The notes under the pieces are model-generated. The model ran no database searches. It worked only from the letters and a program-made list of their open reading frames with translations, and was not told the origin of the DNA. Source: Solibacillus daqui (GTDB lineage: Bacteria; Bacillota; Bacilli; Bacillales_A; Planococcaceae). From it: 64,000 nucleotides of DNA. Within the stretch, counting starts at the first letter, position 1, and every line of letters begins with the position of its first letter. The position numbers were made by a program, and so were the translations under genes. Of the stretch, positions 15,450 through 22,480 are shown piece after piece. The DNA is taken from contig NZ_CP114887.1 in assembly GCF_028747805.1 (NCBI RefSeq), forward strand, positions 551,501 through 615,500. Direction: 5' to 3'.

Positions 15450-15498
15450 ATCTGAAAACAAATTCGAATAAACCTAAACGTTGACACATAAGGTGAAC

Positions 15499-15527
15499 CA
15501 ATAAGAACTAAACACTCTTCATACATT
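15499..15527 (+). promoter_or_regulatory. possible sigma-E promoter of spoIIID
   Basis: CATACATT at 15520-15527 matches a sigma-E -10, 20 bases before the start codon. The -35 (CCAATAA, 14 bp upstream) is weak. spoIIID is sigma-E dependent in B. subtilis. Confidence 0.42.
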
Positions 15528-15546
15528 TTATAGAGAGGAAGAGAAC

Positions 15547-15828
15547 GTGCACGAGCATATTCGGCAGCGTTGCGTTCGATTAGGTGAGCTGTTTGTGGAG
15601 ACAGGTGGAACGGTGCGTGCTCTTGCCAGTAAAACAGGATTTTCGAAAAGTACGGTGCATAAGGATTTAACAGAAAGGCTTGTACAAGTAAATGAGCCGC
15701 TTGCTAAACAAGTCCAAGACATGCTAGCGTACAATAAATCGATTCGACATTTACGAGGCGGAGAAGCAACACGCAAAAAATGGTTAACAAAGCCAATACA
15801 ATCCCAAGCAATGTCTAGCGAGTTTTAA
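15547..15828 (+). CDS. spoIIID: sporulation transcriptional regulator SpoIIID
   Basis: DNA-binding switch protein of the mother cell, active between the sigma-E and sigma-K stages. 93 residues, the usual size. The helix-turn-helix is at about 21-45 (TVRALASKTGFSKSTVHKDL), followed by a basic C-terminal region (RHLRGGEATRKKW) that contacts DNA in the family. GTG start 15547 after GAGAGGAAG. Between spoIIQ and mbl, as in Bacillus. Confidence 0.95.
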   Translation: MHEHIRQRCVRLGELFVETGGTVRALASKTGFSKSTVHKDLTERLVQVNEPLAKQVQDMLAYNKSIRHLRGGEATRKKWLTKPIQSQAMSSEF

Positions 15829-16009
15829 CCTCACTAGGCATTTTTGTATTTGCAAGGTACACAAAAAAACCCTATAAATCCCAAAGTAAAGGAAATTCCC
15901 TACCATAATTTTAGATGTAATTTACGTATTGTATATGATAAAATAATCTAGATAAAGAGAAAAATGAAACGTACACATGTTGAAATCGGTGGAAGGAGAT
16001 TAAATAAAC

Positions 16010-17005
16010 ATGTTTTCTAAAGATATTGGGATAGATTTAGGTACTGCAAACGTGTTAATTCACTTGAAAGGGAAGGGCATTGTCTTAAATGAACCTTCAG
16101 TAGTGGCGATTGACAAAAAGAGTGGAAAAGTACTTGCTGTAGGTGAAGAAGCGCGTCAAATGGTAGGGCGTACACCTGGGAATATCGTTGCAATTCGTCC
16201 GTTAAAGGATGGGGTAATTGCCGACTTTGATGTAACGGAAGCCATGTTAAAGCATTTTATCAATAAGTTGGATTTAAAAGGATTCTTATCAAAACCTCGT
16301 ATTTTAATTTGCTGTCCGACAAATATTACATCTGTCGAGCAAAAAGCGATTCGTGAAGCAGCTGAAAAATCAGGCGGTAAAAGGGTTTATTTAGAAGAAG
16401 AACCGAAAGTTGCAGCAATTGGGGCAGGTATGGATATTTTCCAACCAAGCGGTAATATGGTCGTTGATATCGGTGGTGGTACAACAGACGTAGCAGTATT
16501 ATCAATGGGCGATATCGTAACGAGCGAGTCAATTAAAGTCGCAGGCGACGTATTCGACAATGACATCTTGCAATACATAAAGAAAGAATACAAGCTATTA
16601 ATCGGTGAACGTACAGCAGAGGATATTAAAACAACAATCGGTACAGTATTCCCTGGTAGCCGTGAAGAAGCGATGGAAATACGTGGACGTGATATGGTAA
16701 CGGGTTTACCGCGTACCATCGAAATCCACTCAGTAGAAATTGAGCAAGCATTGCGTGAATCAGTAAGCATGATTGTACAAGCGGCGAAGGACGTACTTGA
16801 AAAAACACCGCCAGAATTATCAGCAGATATTATTGACCGCGGCGTTATTTTAACAGGTGGTGGTGCATTATTACATGGCATTGATCAATTGTTAATCGAA
16901 GAATTGAAAGTACCAGTATTCATTGCTGAAAATCCGATGAACTGTGTAGCTGTTGGAACAGGCATTATGTTAGATAATATTGACCGAGCAGTTAGTAATA
17001 AATAA
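16010..17005 (+). CDS. mbl: MreB-family cell shape protein Mbl
   Basis: Actin-like ATPase that moves along the membrane and guides lateral wall synthesis. 331 residues. The N-terminus DIGIDLGTANVLIHLKGKGI and the phosphate-2 loop VVDIGGGTTDVAVLS are typical. The sequence is closer to Mbl than to MreB in stretches such as VGRTPGNIVAIRPLKDGVIA. It lies directly after spoIIID and before flhO, the B. subtilis order for mbl. Start ATG 16010 after GGAAGGAG. Confidence 0.95.
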   Translation: MFSKDIGIDLGTANVLIHLKGKGIVLNEPSVVAIDKKSGKVLAVGEEARQMVGRTPGNIVAIRPLKDGVIADFDVTEAMLKHFINKLDLKGFLSKPRILICCPTNITSVEQKAIREAAEKSGGKRVYLEEEPKVAAIGAGMDIFQPSGNMVVDIGGGTTDVAVLSMGDIVTSESIKVAGDVFDNDILQYIKKEYKLLIGERTAEDIKTTIGTVFPGSREEAMEIRGRDMVTGLPRTIEIHSVEIEQALRESVSMIVQAAKDVLEKTPPELSADIIDRGVILTGGGALLHGIDQLLIEELKVPVFIAENPMNCVAVGTGIMLDNIDRAVSNK

Positions 17006-17327
17006 CTAACTAACTATTCTCACCTATGTTCCTAACATTTAAGTGACTTTTACCGATATATAAACAATTACGCATCGGCGTAATTGTGTCCAGGTTCTTT
17101 CTAGTATAGTGCCACAGGGCGTTGGTCAGTCAGCTGCTGTTACAGAATGTAATGTTTTTAGCCTTCGTTCTCCTATTCAGCCGGGGATGCCTCCACTGAA
17201 GTAAGGTCCTTTGGTATTCAACGCCCACTTTTAGAATTAGGGGACTTCTGTATCTGTCACTTTGCTGATGGTACAAAAAGAATCTGCAGTAGCAAGGTAA
17301 ATAAGACGTAAATTCGAGGTGAAGCGA
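17006..17327 (+). other. mbl-flhO intergenic region with inverted-repeat element
   Basis: Holds a possible sigma-D promoter (17033-17059), then a hairpin at 17065-17086 (CAATTACGC, loop ATCG, GCGTAATTG). Part of the hairpin, bases 17075-17093, is an inverted near-copy of 3807-3825. The rest (17100-17300) has higher GC than its surroundings and no convincing reading frame; it may be the body of the same dispersed repeat. Confidence 0.45.
17033..17059 (+). promoter_or_regulatory. candidate sigma-D (flagellar) promoter of flhO-flhP
   Basis: TAAC (17033-17036), 15 bp, then ACCGATAT (17052-17059), close to the sigma-D pattern TAAA-N15-GCCGATAT. flhO/flhP are sigma-D genes in B. subtilis. The leader to flhO would be about 260 bases. 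Confidence 0.42.
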
Positions 17328-18167
17328 ATGTTTAAAGGGTTTTATACAGTAGCGACAGGAATGGTTGCTCAACAACGTAAAACAGAAATTTTAACAAATA
17401 ATATGGCGAATGCGAATACACCTGGTTTCAAATCAGATCAAACGACAATTCGCTCATTTCCAGATATGTTGATGTCGGCAGTAAGTTCAACAAATATCCC
17501 TACAGAAAATGGCTTTGCACTTAAAAGACTAGATACAGTTGGCGCATTAAATGCGGGTGTATATTTACAAGAAACAATGCCAGACCAAGCACAAGGACAG
17601 ATTTATTCTACGGGCTTGACGACAGACGTAGCGCTTATTAATAGTCAAGTTCCAACAGATGTAGCTTCAGGCAACTCCGGGCAAATTTTCTTCCGTTTAG
17701 AAAACGAAAACGGCACAGAAAGCTATACGCGTAACGGGAATTTTACTTTAGACGGCGCGGGGAACTTAGTGAATCCAATGGGGTTATTCGTACTTGATGA
17801 AAACGGCAACCGTATGCAATTTGCGAACGATAACATTCGCATTGATTCAACAGGGGTTATTTTTGATGAAAACAACGCACAAGTGGGCGTATTAGGCGTA
17901 GCATTTTCGGCAAACCCAGACGTTTTAGTAAAGCGTGGCAATGGTCTTTACAATACGTTAGATGGTGCAGACTTACCTTCAGCTTACGGACAAGATGGCG
18001 TACAATTTTCAATGCAACAACAATACTTAGAAGGTTCTAATGTCGATGCTTCAAAAGCAATGACGGACCTATTAACGGCTTATCGCGCATTCGAAGCCAA
18101 CCAAAAAGTATTACAGGCATACGATAAAAGTATGGATAAAGCCGTAAACGAAATCGGACGTGTGTAA
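17328..18167 (+). CDS. flhO: flagellar hook-basal body rod protein FlhO (FlgG/FlgF family)
   Basis: Distal-rod/hook-type structural protein of the flagellum. 279 residues from ATG 17328, chosen because GAGGT lies seven bases upstream; GTG 17319 overlaps that site. The N-terminal flagellar rod signature is LTNNMANANTPGFKSDQ, and the C-terminal signature is LEGSNVDASKAMTDLLTAYRAFEANQKVLQ. It is paired with flhP, as in B. subtilis, where both are needed for hook-basal body completion. Confidence 0.93.
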   Translation: MFKGFYTVATGMVAQQRKTEILTNNMANANTPGFKSDQTTIRSFPDMLMSAVSSTNIPTENGFALKRLDTVGALNAGVYLQETMPDQAQGQIYSTGLTTDVALINSQVPTDVASGNSGQIFFRLENENGTESYTRNGNFTLDGAGNLVNPMGLFVLDENGNRMQFANDNIRIDSTGVIFDENNAQVGVLGVAFSANPDVLVKRGNGLYNTLDGADLPSAYGQDGVQFSMQQQYLEGSNVDASKAMTDLLTAYRAFEANQKVLQAYDKSMDKAVNEIGRV

Positions 18168-18236
18168 CTTCGTTTAGCACAGTGAATTATTTTCATTCAT
18201 GGACGAAATTACGTATAATAAGGAGGTAGTATTCAA

Positions 18237-19076
18237 ATGCTACGTACAATGATTACAGCGACAAATACGTTGTCTCAAATCCAGAATCAATTAGATACCA
18301 TTAGTACAAATATCGCAAATAGTAATACACACGGTTATAAAGCACAACAAGCGAACTTTACAGAGCTGCTATATCAACAGTTTAATAATGATGAATACGA
18401 CAAAACAGTACGACAAACGCCAGTGGGCATTCGCTATGGAGTTGGAGCACAAATTGGTCAAATTCAATCAAATCAAACGCAAGGATCGATCCAAGTAACA
18501 GATCGTGACTTAGATTTTGCTTTAACAACGAAAAATCAATACTTCAACGTACTGATGACAAATGATGCAGGCGAAACGCGTACAGCATATACGCGTAACG
18601 GGAGCTTTTACGTATCGCCAACGCAACCAGGTATTGTAACACTTGTAAATAGTGATGGCTATCAAGTGGCGGATGTGAATGGTCAAGCAATTACGTTCCC
18701 AGACAACGCAACACAGTTTACGATGGATTCAGATGGAACATTAGTAGTAAATTATGCAAATGGTCAACCACAACGTTTCCAATTAGCGGTTTCATCACTG
18801 CAAAAGCCACAAATTATGGAAAACCTGCAAGGTGGTACATACATTGGCTTGCCAGAAAATCTTGACGAACTTGGTTACACAGAAGCCGAGATTTTAACAG
18901 ATTTACAGGGGGCAAACCGTCAAGTTGGCATTCAAAAAGGGGCACTTGAAATGTCAAACGTTGATTTATCGAAAGAAATGACAAATTTAATTCAGGCACA
19001 GCGTTCTTACCAGTTCAACACACGCGCGGTAACGATTGCTGATCAAATGCTGGGCTTAATAAACGGTATTCGCTAA
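18237..19076 (+). CDS. flhP: flagellar hook-basal body rod protein FlhP (FlgG/FlgF family)
   Basis: Second rod-type protein, a paralog of the upstream gene, 279 residues. N-terminal ISTNIANSNTHGYKAQQANF and C-terminal EMSNVDLSKEMTNLIQAQRSYQFNTR are the family signatures, the ends that pack as coiled coils in the rod. ATG 18237 follows AAGGAGG. Probably co-transcribed with flhO (69-base gap). Confidence 0.93.
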   Translation: MLRTMITATNTLSQIQNQLDTISTNIANSNTHGYKAQQANFTELLYQQFNNDEYDKTVRQTPVGIRYGVGAQIGQIQSNQTQGSIQVTDRDLDFALTTKNQYFNVLMTNDAGETRTAYTRNGSFYVSPTQPGIVTLVNSDGYQVADVNGQAITFPDNATQFTMDSDGTLVVNYANGQPQRFQLAVSSLQKPQIMENLQGGTYIGLPENLDELGYTEAEILTDLQGANRQVGIQKGALEMSNVDLSKEMTNLIQAQRSYQFNTRAVTIADQMLGLINGIR

Positions 19077-19100
19077 AGGATATTGTAAGGGAGAATAGTT

Positions 19101-19400
19101 ATGACAGATGAGTTTGAACAACAAGCAGCACAGCCGACATTAAAAAAGACGAGACGTGGCTTCAGAAGACAACAAGAGACACCACAGCCGGAGCCAACGA
19201 ACGATCAGCCAGTCCGCTGGGTTCAGCTTCGTCTCATTCCCATTTGGTTACGCATAATTTTAGTAGTAGTACTTTTTGTTGCCGCTGCTGCAATTGGTCT
19301 TATAATTGGCTACAGCGTCATTGGTGATGGTGATTCTGCCGACGCATTAAAATGGAGCACTTGGCAACATTTACTCGATATTATGAGTGGAAAACAGTAA
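19101..19400 (+). CDS. EpuA-family small membrane protein
   Basis: 99 residues: a charged, Gln/Pro-rich N-terminus (1-45), then VQLRLIPIWLRIILVVVLF leading into one membrane helix (about 48-72) and the conserved IGDGDSADALKWSTWQHLLD tail. This is the EpuA family (PF11772), often labelled 'DNA-directed RNA polymerase subunit beta' although it is not RpoB. Function unknown. 24 bases after flhP with GGGAG upstream, so likely in the same operon. Confidence 0.82.
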   Translation: MTDEFEQQAAQPTLKKTRRGFRRQQETPQPEPTNDQPVRWVQLRLIPIWLRIILVVVLFVAAAAIGLIIGYSVIGDGDSADALKWSTWQHLLDIMSGKQ

Positions 19401-19474
19401 AGAAGTTGTCATAAACATGATTTTGTGCTACCCTTTTAAGCCTACTAATTGTGATATAAAGAGTGAGTGAGCAT

Positions 19475-19507
19475 GGCTGTAGGAAAGAATTTCTACAGCC
19501 TGTTTAC
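19475..19507 (+). terminator. hairpin before fabZ, probable terminator of the flhOP-epuA unit
   Basis: Arms GGCTGTAGGA and TTCTACAGCC (one G-T pair) followed by the weak T stretch TGTTTA. Confidence 0.6.
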
Positions 19508-19569
19508 ACATAGTTTATAAGAATTTTCTACATAGTTATCACGTTTCAAACAACAGAGGGGGAAGTTAT

Positions 19570-20004
19570 ATGTTAAATGCAGAGCAAATTCAAAATATTT
19601 TACCACATCGTTATCCGTTTCTATTAGTTGATCGTATTTTAGAGATTGAAGAAGGTAAGCGTGCAATCGGTTTAAAAAATGTGTCAATTAATGAACAATT
19701 TTTCAATGGACATTTTCCAGGTTATCCAGTTATGCCAGGTGTGTTAATTGTGGAAGCATTAGCACAAGTTGGAGGCGTAGCATTACTTAACATGCCGGCC
19801 TATAAAGGTCGTCTTGTATTTTTAACAGGCATTGATAATTGCCGCTTTAAACGTCAAGTTGTACCGGGCGATCAGCTAAAACTTGAAGTAGAGTTTATAA
19901 AATTACGTGGGCAAATGGGCAAAGGGAAAGCAATTGCTACTGTAGATGGTGAGCTAGCTTGTGAATGTGAAATCTTATTTGCAATTGGACCGGAACAGCC
20001 GTAA
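19570..20004 (+). CDS. fabZ: 3-hydroxyacyl-[ACP] dehydratase
   Basis: Dehydrates 3-hydroxyacyl-ACP in type II fatty acid synthesis; cytosolic hot-dog fold. 144 residues, full length. The catalytic histidine is H48 in [11 protein letters not shown] and the glutamate is E62 in IVEALAQ. ATG 19570 after GAGGGGG. Follows the flh genes, as ywpB/fabZ does in B. subtilis. Confidence 0.96.
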   Translation: MLNAEQIQNILPHRYPFLLVDRILEIEEGKRAIGLKNVSINEQFFNGHFPGYPVMPGVLIVEALAQVGGVALLNMPAYKGRLVFLTGIDNCRFKRQVVPGDQLKLEVEFIKLRGQMGKGKAIATVDGELACECEILFAIGPEQP

Positions 20005-20193
20005 TAAAGCAATTTGCAATTATACCGCAAAGATTATAGAATATATAGGTTGAAGTGAAATTTTTACCTTTTGACAGGAGTTAAAAAAAATCGGAGCTCT
20101 ACTGATTAATAACCGTATGCAATTGTCAAAATATAAATATAAAGAATGATAACAAGCAAAGTTCGGCTTTAAACGTAGGAGGTTTTAAAAGAG

Positions 20194-20577
20194 ATGTATA
20201 AACAATTGTCTTCAGGCGTAAAAATTAGTATTACACGATCAATCTCGACGTCGTTTGAAGCTTATTTAGCAAATATTGGTTGGGATGAAGAAAAATTTTC
20301 AATGGAAGACTACATGGTAAGTTGGCAAAGTTACTTCAAGGAAAATGCGGCTTGGATCGACAAAATACCAACAGAGGTATTATTAAGCCCTGAATTCCAC
20401 GAAGAAATCGCCAAGAAAATGGACGAGGTTATTGCAAAAATTTTAAATGAAGCGCCAACTGATAAGCAAAAGAAAGAAATTGCGAAGTTACAAAAACAGT
20501 TAGGCACGGACTATAAATTTGATTGTAAGGCTGAGGCTGCTTACGTGGAGCAACTGTTAAAAGATAAATTAAAATAA
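20194..20577 (+). CDS. conserved-looking hypothetical protein
   Basis: 127 residues; family not recognised. No signal peptide or membrane helix. Mostly helical and charged, Lys/Glu-rich at the C-terminal half (85-127), with three Trp between residues 29 and 55. A good ribosome site (GTAGGAGG) precedes ATG 20194, and codon use matches the neighbours, so it is probably a real gene. A cytosolic soluble protein is likely; no function is proposed. Confidence 0.65.
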   Translation: MYKQLSSGVKISITRSISTSFEAYLANIGWDEEKFSMEDYMVSWQSYFKENAAWIDKIPTEVLLSPEFHEEIAKKMDEVIAKILNEAPTDKQKKEIAKLQKQLGTDYKFDCKAEAAYVEQLLKDKLK

Positions 20578-20681
20578 TCCCATTTATATGTTGGATAGAT
20601 CCTTCTTTTCCCGGGCACTATATTTATGATCACTTGAAGTGATTATGAATTGAGTTTCTAAGCGAAAGGAGGGATTTTTTT

Positions 20682-21044
20682 ATGCGTACTTCCGCAGTAA
20701 TGGTAAGTGTATTTTCACTTTTTTTACTTGCTGGCTGTAACTGGAACACAGCTGAGCGTGATACAACAACTCCGGCAGAGGATGTAGAACGTGGAGTAGA
20801 TGATGTGATGGACGATACGCGGGATGCCATTGATGATACAATCGATACTGTTGATCCGAATCAACCAAGGAACGGGGAAGTAAACGAAAGTACGATTGAT
20901 GGAAATAAAACGTATCCAAACGGGTCAAGTAACCCAAATGGTGAAAATGGGATAACTGCACCAGGGGCTCCGTCTGTCAATCAGGAGGATATCATCGAGG
21001 ATAAAAAAGACCGCGAAGATAAAGACAAAGTGGATAATCAATAA
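20682..21044 (+). CDS. small acidic lipoprotein
   Basis: 120 residues with a lipoprotein signal (hydrophobic 4-17, lipobox LLAGC, Cys near residue 19). The mature part is very acidic and repetitive in Asp (VDDVMDDTRDAIDDTIDTVD), then Asn/Pro/Gly-rich, and ends in a charged Lys/Asp stretch, so it is probably disordered. Anchored on the outer face of the membrane. Strong ribosome site (AAAGGAGGG). Function unknown; ends at a clear terminator. Confidence 0.78.
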   Translation: MRTSAVMVSVFSLFLLAGCNWNTAERDTTTPAEDVERGVDDVMDDTRDAIDDTIDTVDPNQPRNGEVNESTIDGNKTYPNGSSNPNGENGITAPGAPSVNQEDIIEDKKDREDKDKVDNQ

Positions 21045-21088
21045 TGAAAAAAGGAAATCCGTGGTTAATGCGGATTTCCTTTTTCATT
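21043..21088. terminator. bidirectional-looking terminator
   Basis: GGAAATCCG and CGGATTTCC pair, flanked by an A-run on the left and a T-run on the right, so it can serve the lipoprotein gene and transcripts from the opposite strand. Confidence 0.88.
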
Positions 21089-21090
21089 GT

Positions 21091-21212
21091 GTCTAGGCTA
21101 AAGTGCCAGCTCCTCGATCTTTTCGGTCCCGCCGTCGAAAGTCGGTGAAGCGCATACTTTCTAGTCGGGCCCTCCAAAGCTGGTCGGAGCTAAACGGGCG
21201 CTTTAGCACTTT
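21091..21212. repeat. large imperfect inverted-repeat element
   Basis: Starts GTGTCTAGGCTAAAGTGCC (21089 on) and ends GGGCGCTTTAGC. The terminal arms pair (21097-21107 with 21196-21207, and AGCTCC 21108-21113 with GGAGCT 21186-21191), and the GC-rich centre can fold further. The sequence resembles the dispersed 'GTGTCTAG-CTCCAGCGCC' intergenic repeats I associate with Bacillales genomes; this was recognised by eye only. It lies between convergent genes. Confidence 0.55.
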
Positions 21213-21223
21213 TCTTATTCGCT

Positions 21224-21682
21224 TTATTTAATAACCTGTGTATTTTCTAAACGTTCATTTCGTTCTTGGAGTGATGGGCGTTCACGCATGCCTTGTTCAA
21301 ATGCGACAAGTAGTTCATCGTTGCGCAAGCCCTGCTCAAGCAATTGTGATAATAATAACTCAGCGTATTTTTTGCGCTGTGCTTTCAATCGTCCTTTAAA
21401 TAGTACCGAAATATTTTGATCAATAGGTGTTAAGGAATGTGTGATAATTGAAAACGGCGCGGGCTCGTTGTCTGGAAATGAAATAATAACGCGTGCATCG
21501 AGCATTGTACCGGATAAAATGAGCTCGTCAAAAAGTTCTTTATATTCAGAAGTTGTAAATGCTTCAATTACCCAAAGTTGGTGGCTATTTTCTTGGTTGA
21601 TAATTATGCCATCTGTTAGTGGGATTTTTTTGAGTTTGCCGTCTAGTTCTAATTCAAACGAAAGCATTTTAAAAGTTTTCAA
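21224..21682 (-). CDS. YwpF-like family protein
   Basis: 152 residues on the minus strand. The N-terminal part (MKTFKMLSFELELDGKLKKI) and the middle IDQNISVLFKGRLKAQRKKYAELLLSQLLEQG match the YwpF-like family as I know it; the C-terminus is charged and low in complexity. No signal peptide or membrane helix. In B. subtilis ywpF also lies beside ssbB (ywpH), which supports the call. Function unknown. Confidence 0.72.
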   Translation of the reverse strand: MKTFKMLSFELELDGKLKKIPLTDGIIINQENSHQLWVIEAFTTSEYKELFDELILSGTMLDARVIISFPDNEPAPFSIITHSLTPIDQNISVLFKGRLKAQRKKYAELLLSQLLEQGLRNDELLVAFEQGMRERPSLQERNERLENTQVIK

Positions 21683-21825
21683 AAATTATCCCCCCTTCGA
21701 ATTTATTGATACATAAAGTATAACATATTCAAATTGCGAAACTGTCAAGATCGGCTACAAGAATAATGCTTTCAAACCATGATTACGTCTTATTTTGTTC
21801 AAAAATCAATAATATTAACGCATCA

Positions 21826-21869
21826 AAAAAAGCAATTTGACTTGTAAAATGGGCTTAAAACTCATTTTT
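21826..21869 (+). promoter_or_regulatory. ComK-type binding site upstream of ssbB
   Basis: Two AT-boxes of the form AAAA-N5-TTTT. The proximal box (21857-21869) is perfect, and the distal box (21826-21838) has ATTT for TTTT. They are 18 bp apart, one of the three spacings known for B. subtilis ComK. The pair lies six bases before a good -35. ssbB is a ComK target in B. subtilis. Confidence 0.6.
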
Positions 21870-21875
21870 CAGATT

Positions 21876-21904
21876 TTGAAAAAAATTAGGTAATTATTTA
21901 TTAT
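21876..21904 (+). promoter_or_regulatory. sigma-A promoter of ssbB
   Basis: TTGAAA (21876-21881), 17 bp spacer, TATTAT (21899-21904), about 33 bases before the start codon. Confidence 0.65.
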
Positions 21905-21936
21905 GTAGTTAATTTAATACGAAAGGAGGAGAACGC

Positions 21937-22338
21937 ATGAATCATGTTGGAATTGTCGGACGCACGACGAAGGATTTGAGCCTGCGTCAATTATCAGAAG
22001 GGCGTGTACAAACAACTTTCACCGTAGCGATAAATCGCCAATATAAAAATAGTGAAGGGGTGAATGAGGCAGATTTTGTGCAATGTATTGCATGGGGAAA
22101 GCTAGCAGAACTACTAATAAAACATTGCGGAAAAGGCTCATTAATTGGCATTAAAGGTCGTTTACAAACAGGTTCCTATATTAATCGAGAAAACCAAAAA
22201 GTGTTTACAACAGATGTTGTAGCCGAGGAAATTCGCTTTTATGCATTGAAGCCAGTTGCAAATGCCACAGAGGCACCAGCAATTCCAAAAGATTTTGTAT
22301 TACCAGAACAAGAAAGTGAGCTAGTAAAATCGTTATAA
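21937..22338 (+). CDS. ssbB: single-stranded DNA-binding protein, competence type
   Basis: OB-fold protein that coats single-stranded DNA. 133 residues: it lacks the long Gly-rich, acidic-tipped tail of housekeeping SSB (ends ESELVKSL). The core shows VGIVGRTTKDLSLR, TTFTVAINRQYKN and ADFVQCIAWGKLAELLIKHCGKG. ATG 21937 after AAAGGAGGAG. It lies next to ywpF, as B. subtilis ssbB does, and has a ComK-type box upstream, so a role protecting incoming DNA in transformation is likely. Confidence 0.9.
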   Translation: MNHVGIVGRTTKDLSLRQLSEGRVQTTFTVAINRQYKNSEGVNEADFVQCIAWGKLAELLIKHCGKGSLIGIKGRLQTGSYINRENQKVFTTDVVAEEIRFYALKPVANATEAPAIPKDFVLPEQESELVKSL

Positions 22339-22436
22339 TTTGTCCTCGTTAGCTTACCGTTACATTGGACAAGTCTACTGTATGACCGCACAGTAAAATT
22401 CTATTCCAATCTCAATGAAAACAAGTTGTGAAGTAA

Positions 22437-22474
22437 GCAAAAACAGAGTCTACTTCAAGGCGTAAAGTAGACTC
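22437..22474 (-). terminator. terminator of the SNF2/SWIM operon
   Basis: On the minus strand GAGTCTACTT and AAGTAGACTC form a 10-bp stem followed by TGTTTTTGC, shortly after the SNF2 stop. Confidence 0.82.
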
Positions 22475-22480
22475 CACATT

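Noticed and set aside
19101..19400. RNA polymerase subunit beta annotation for the small gene after flhP
   Set aside because: 99 residues with one membrane helix, EpuA-type; no similarity to RpoB.
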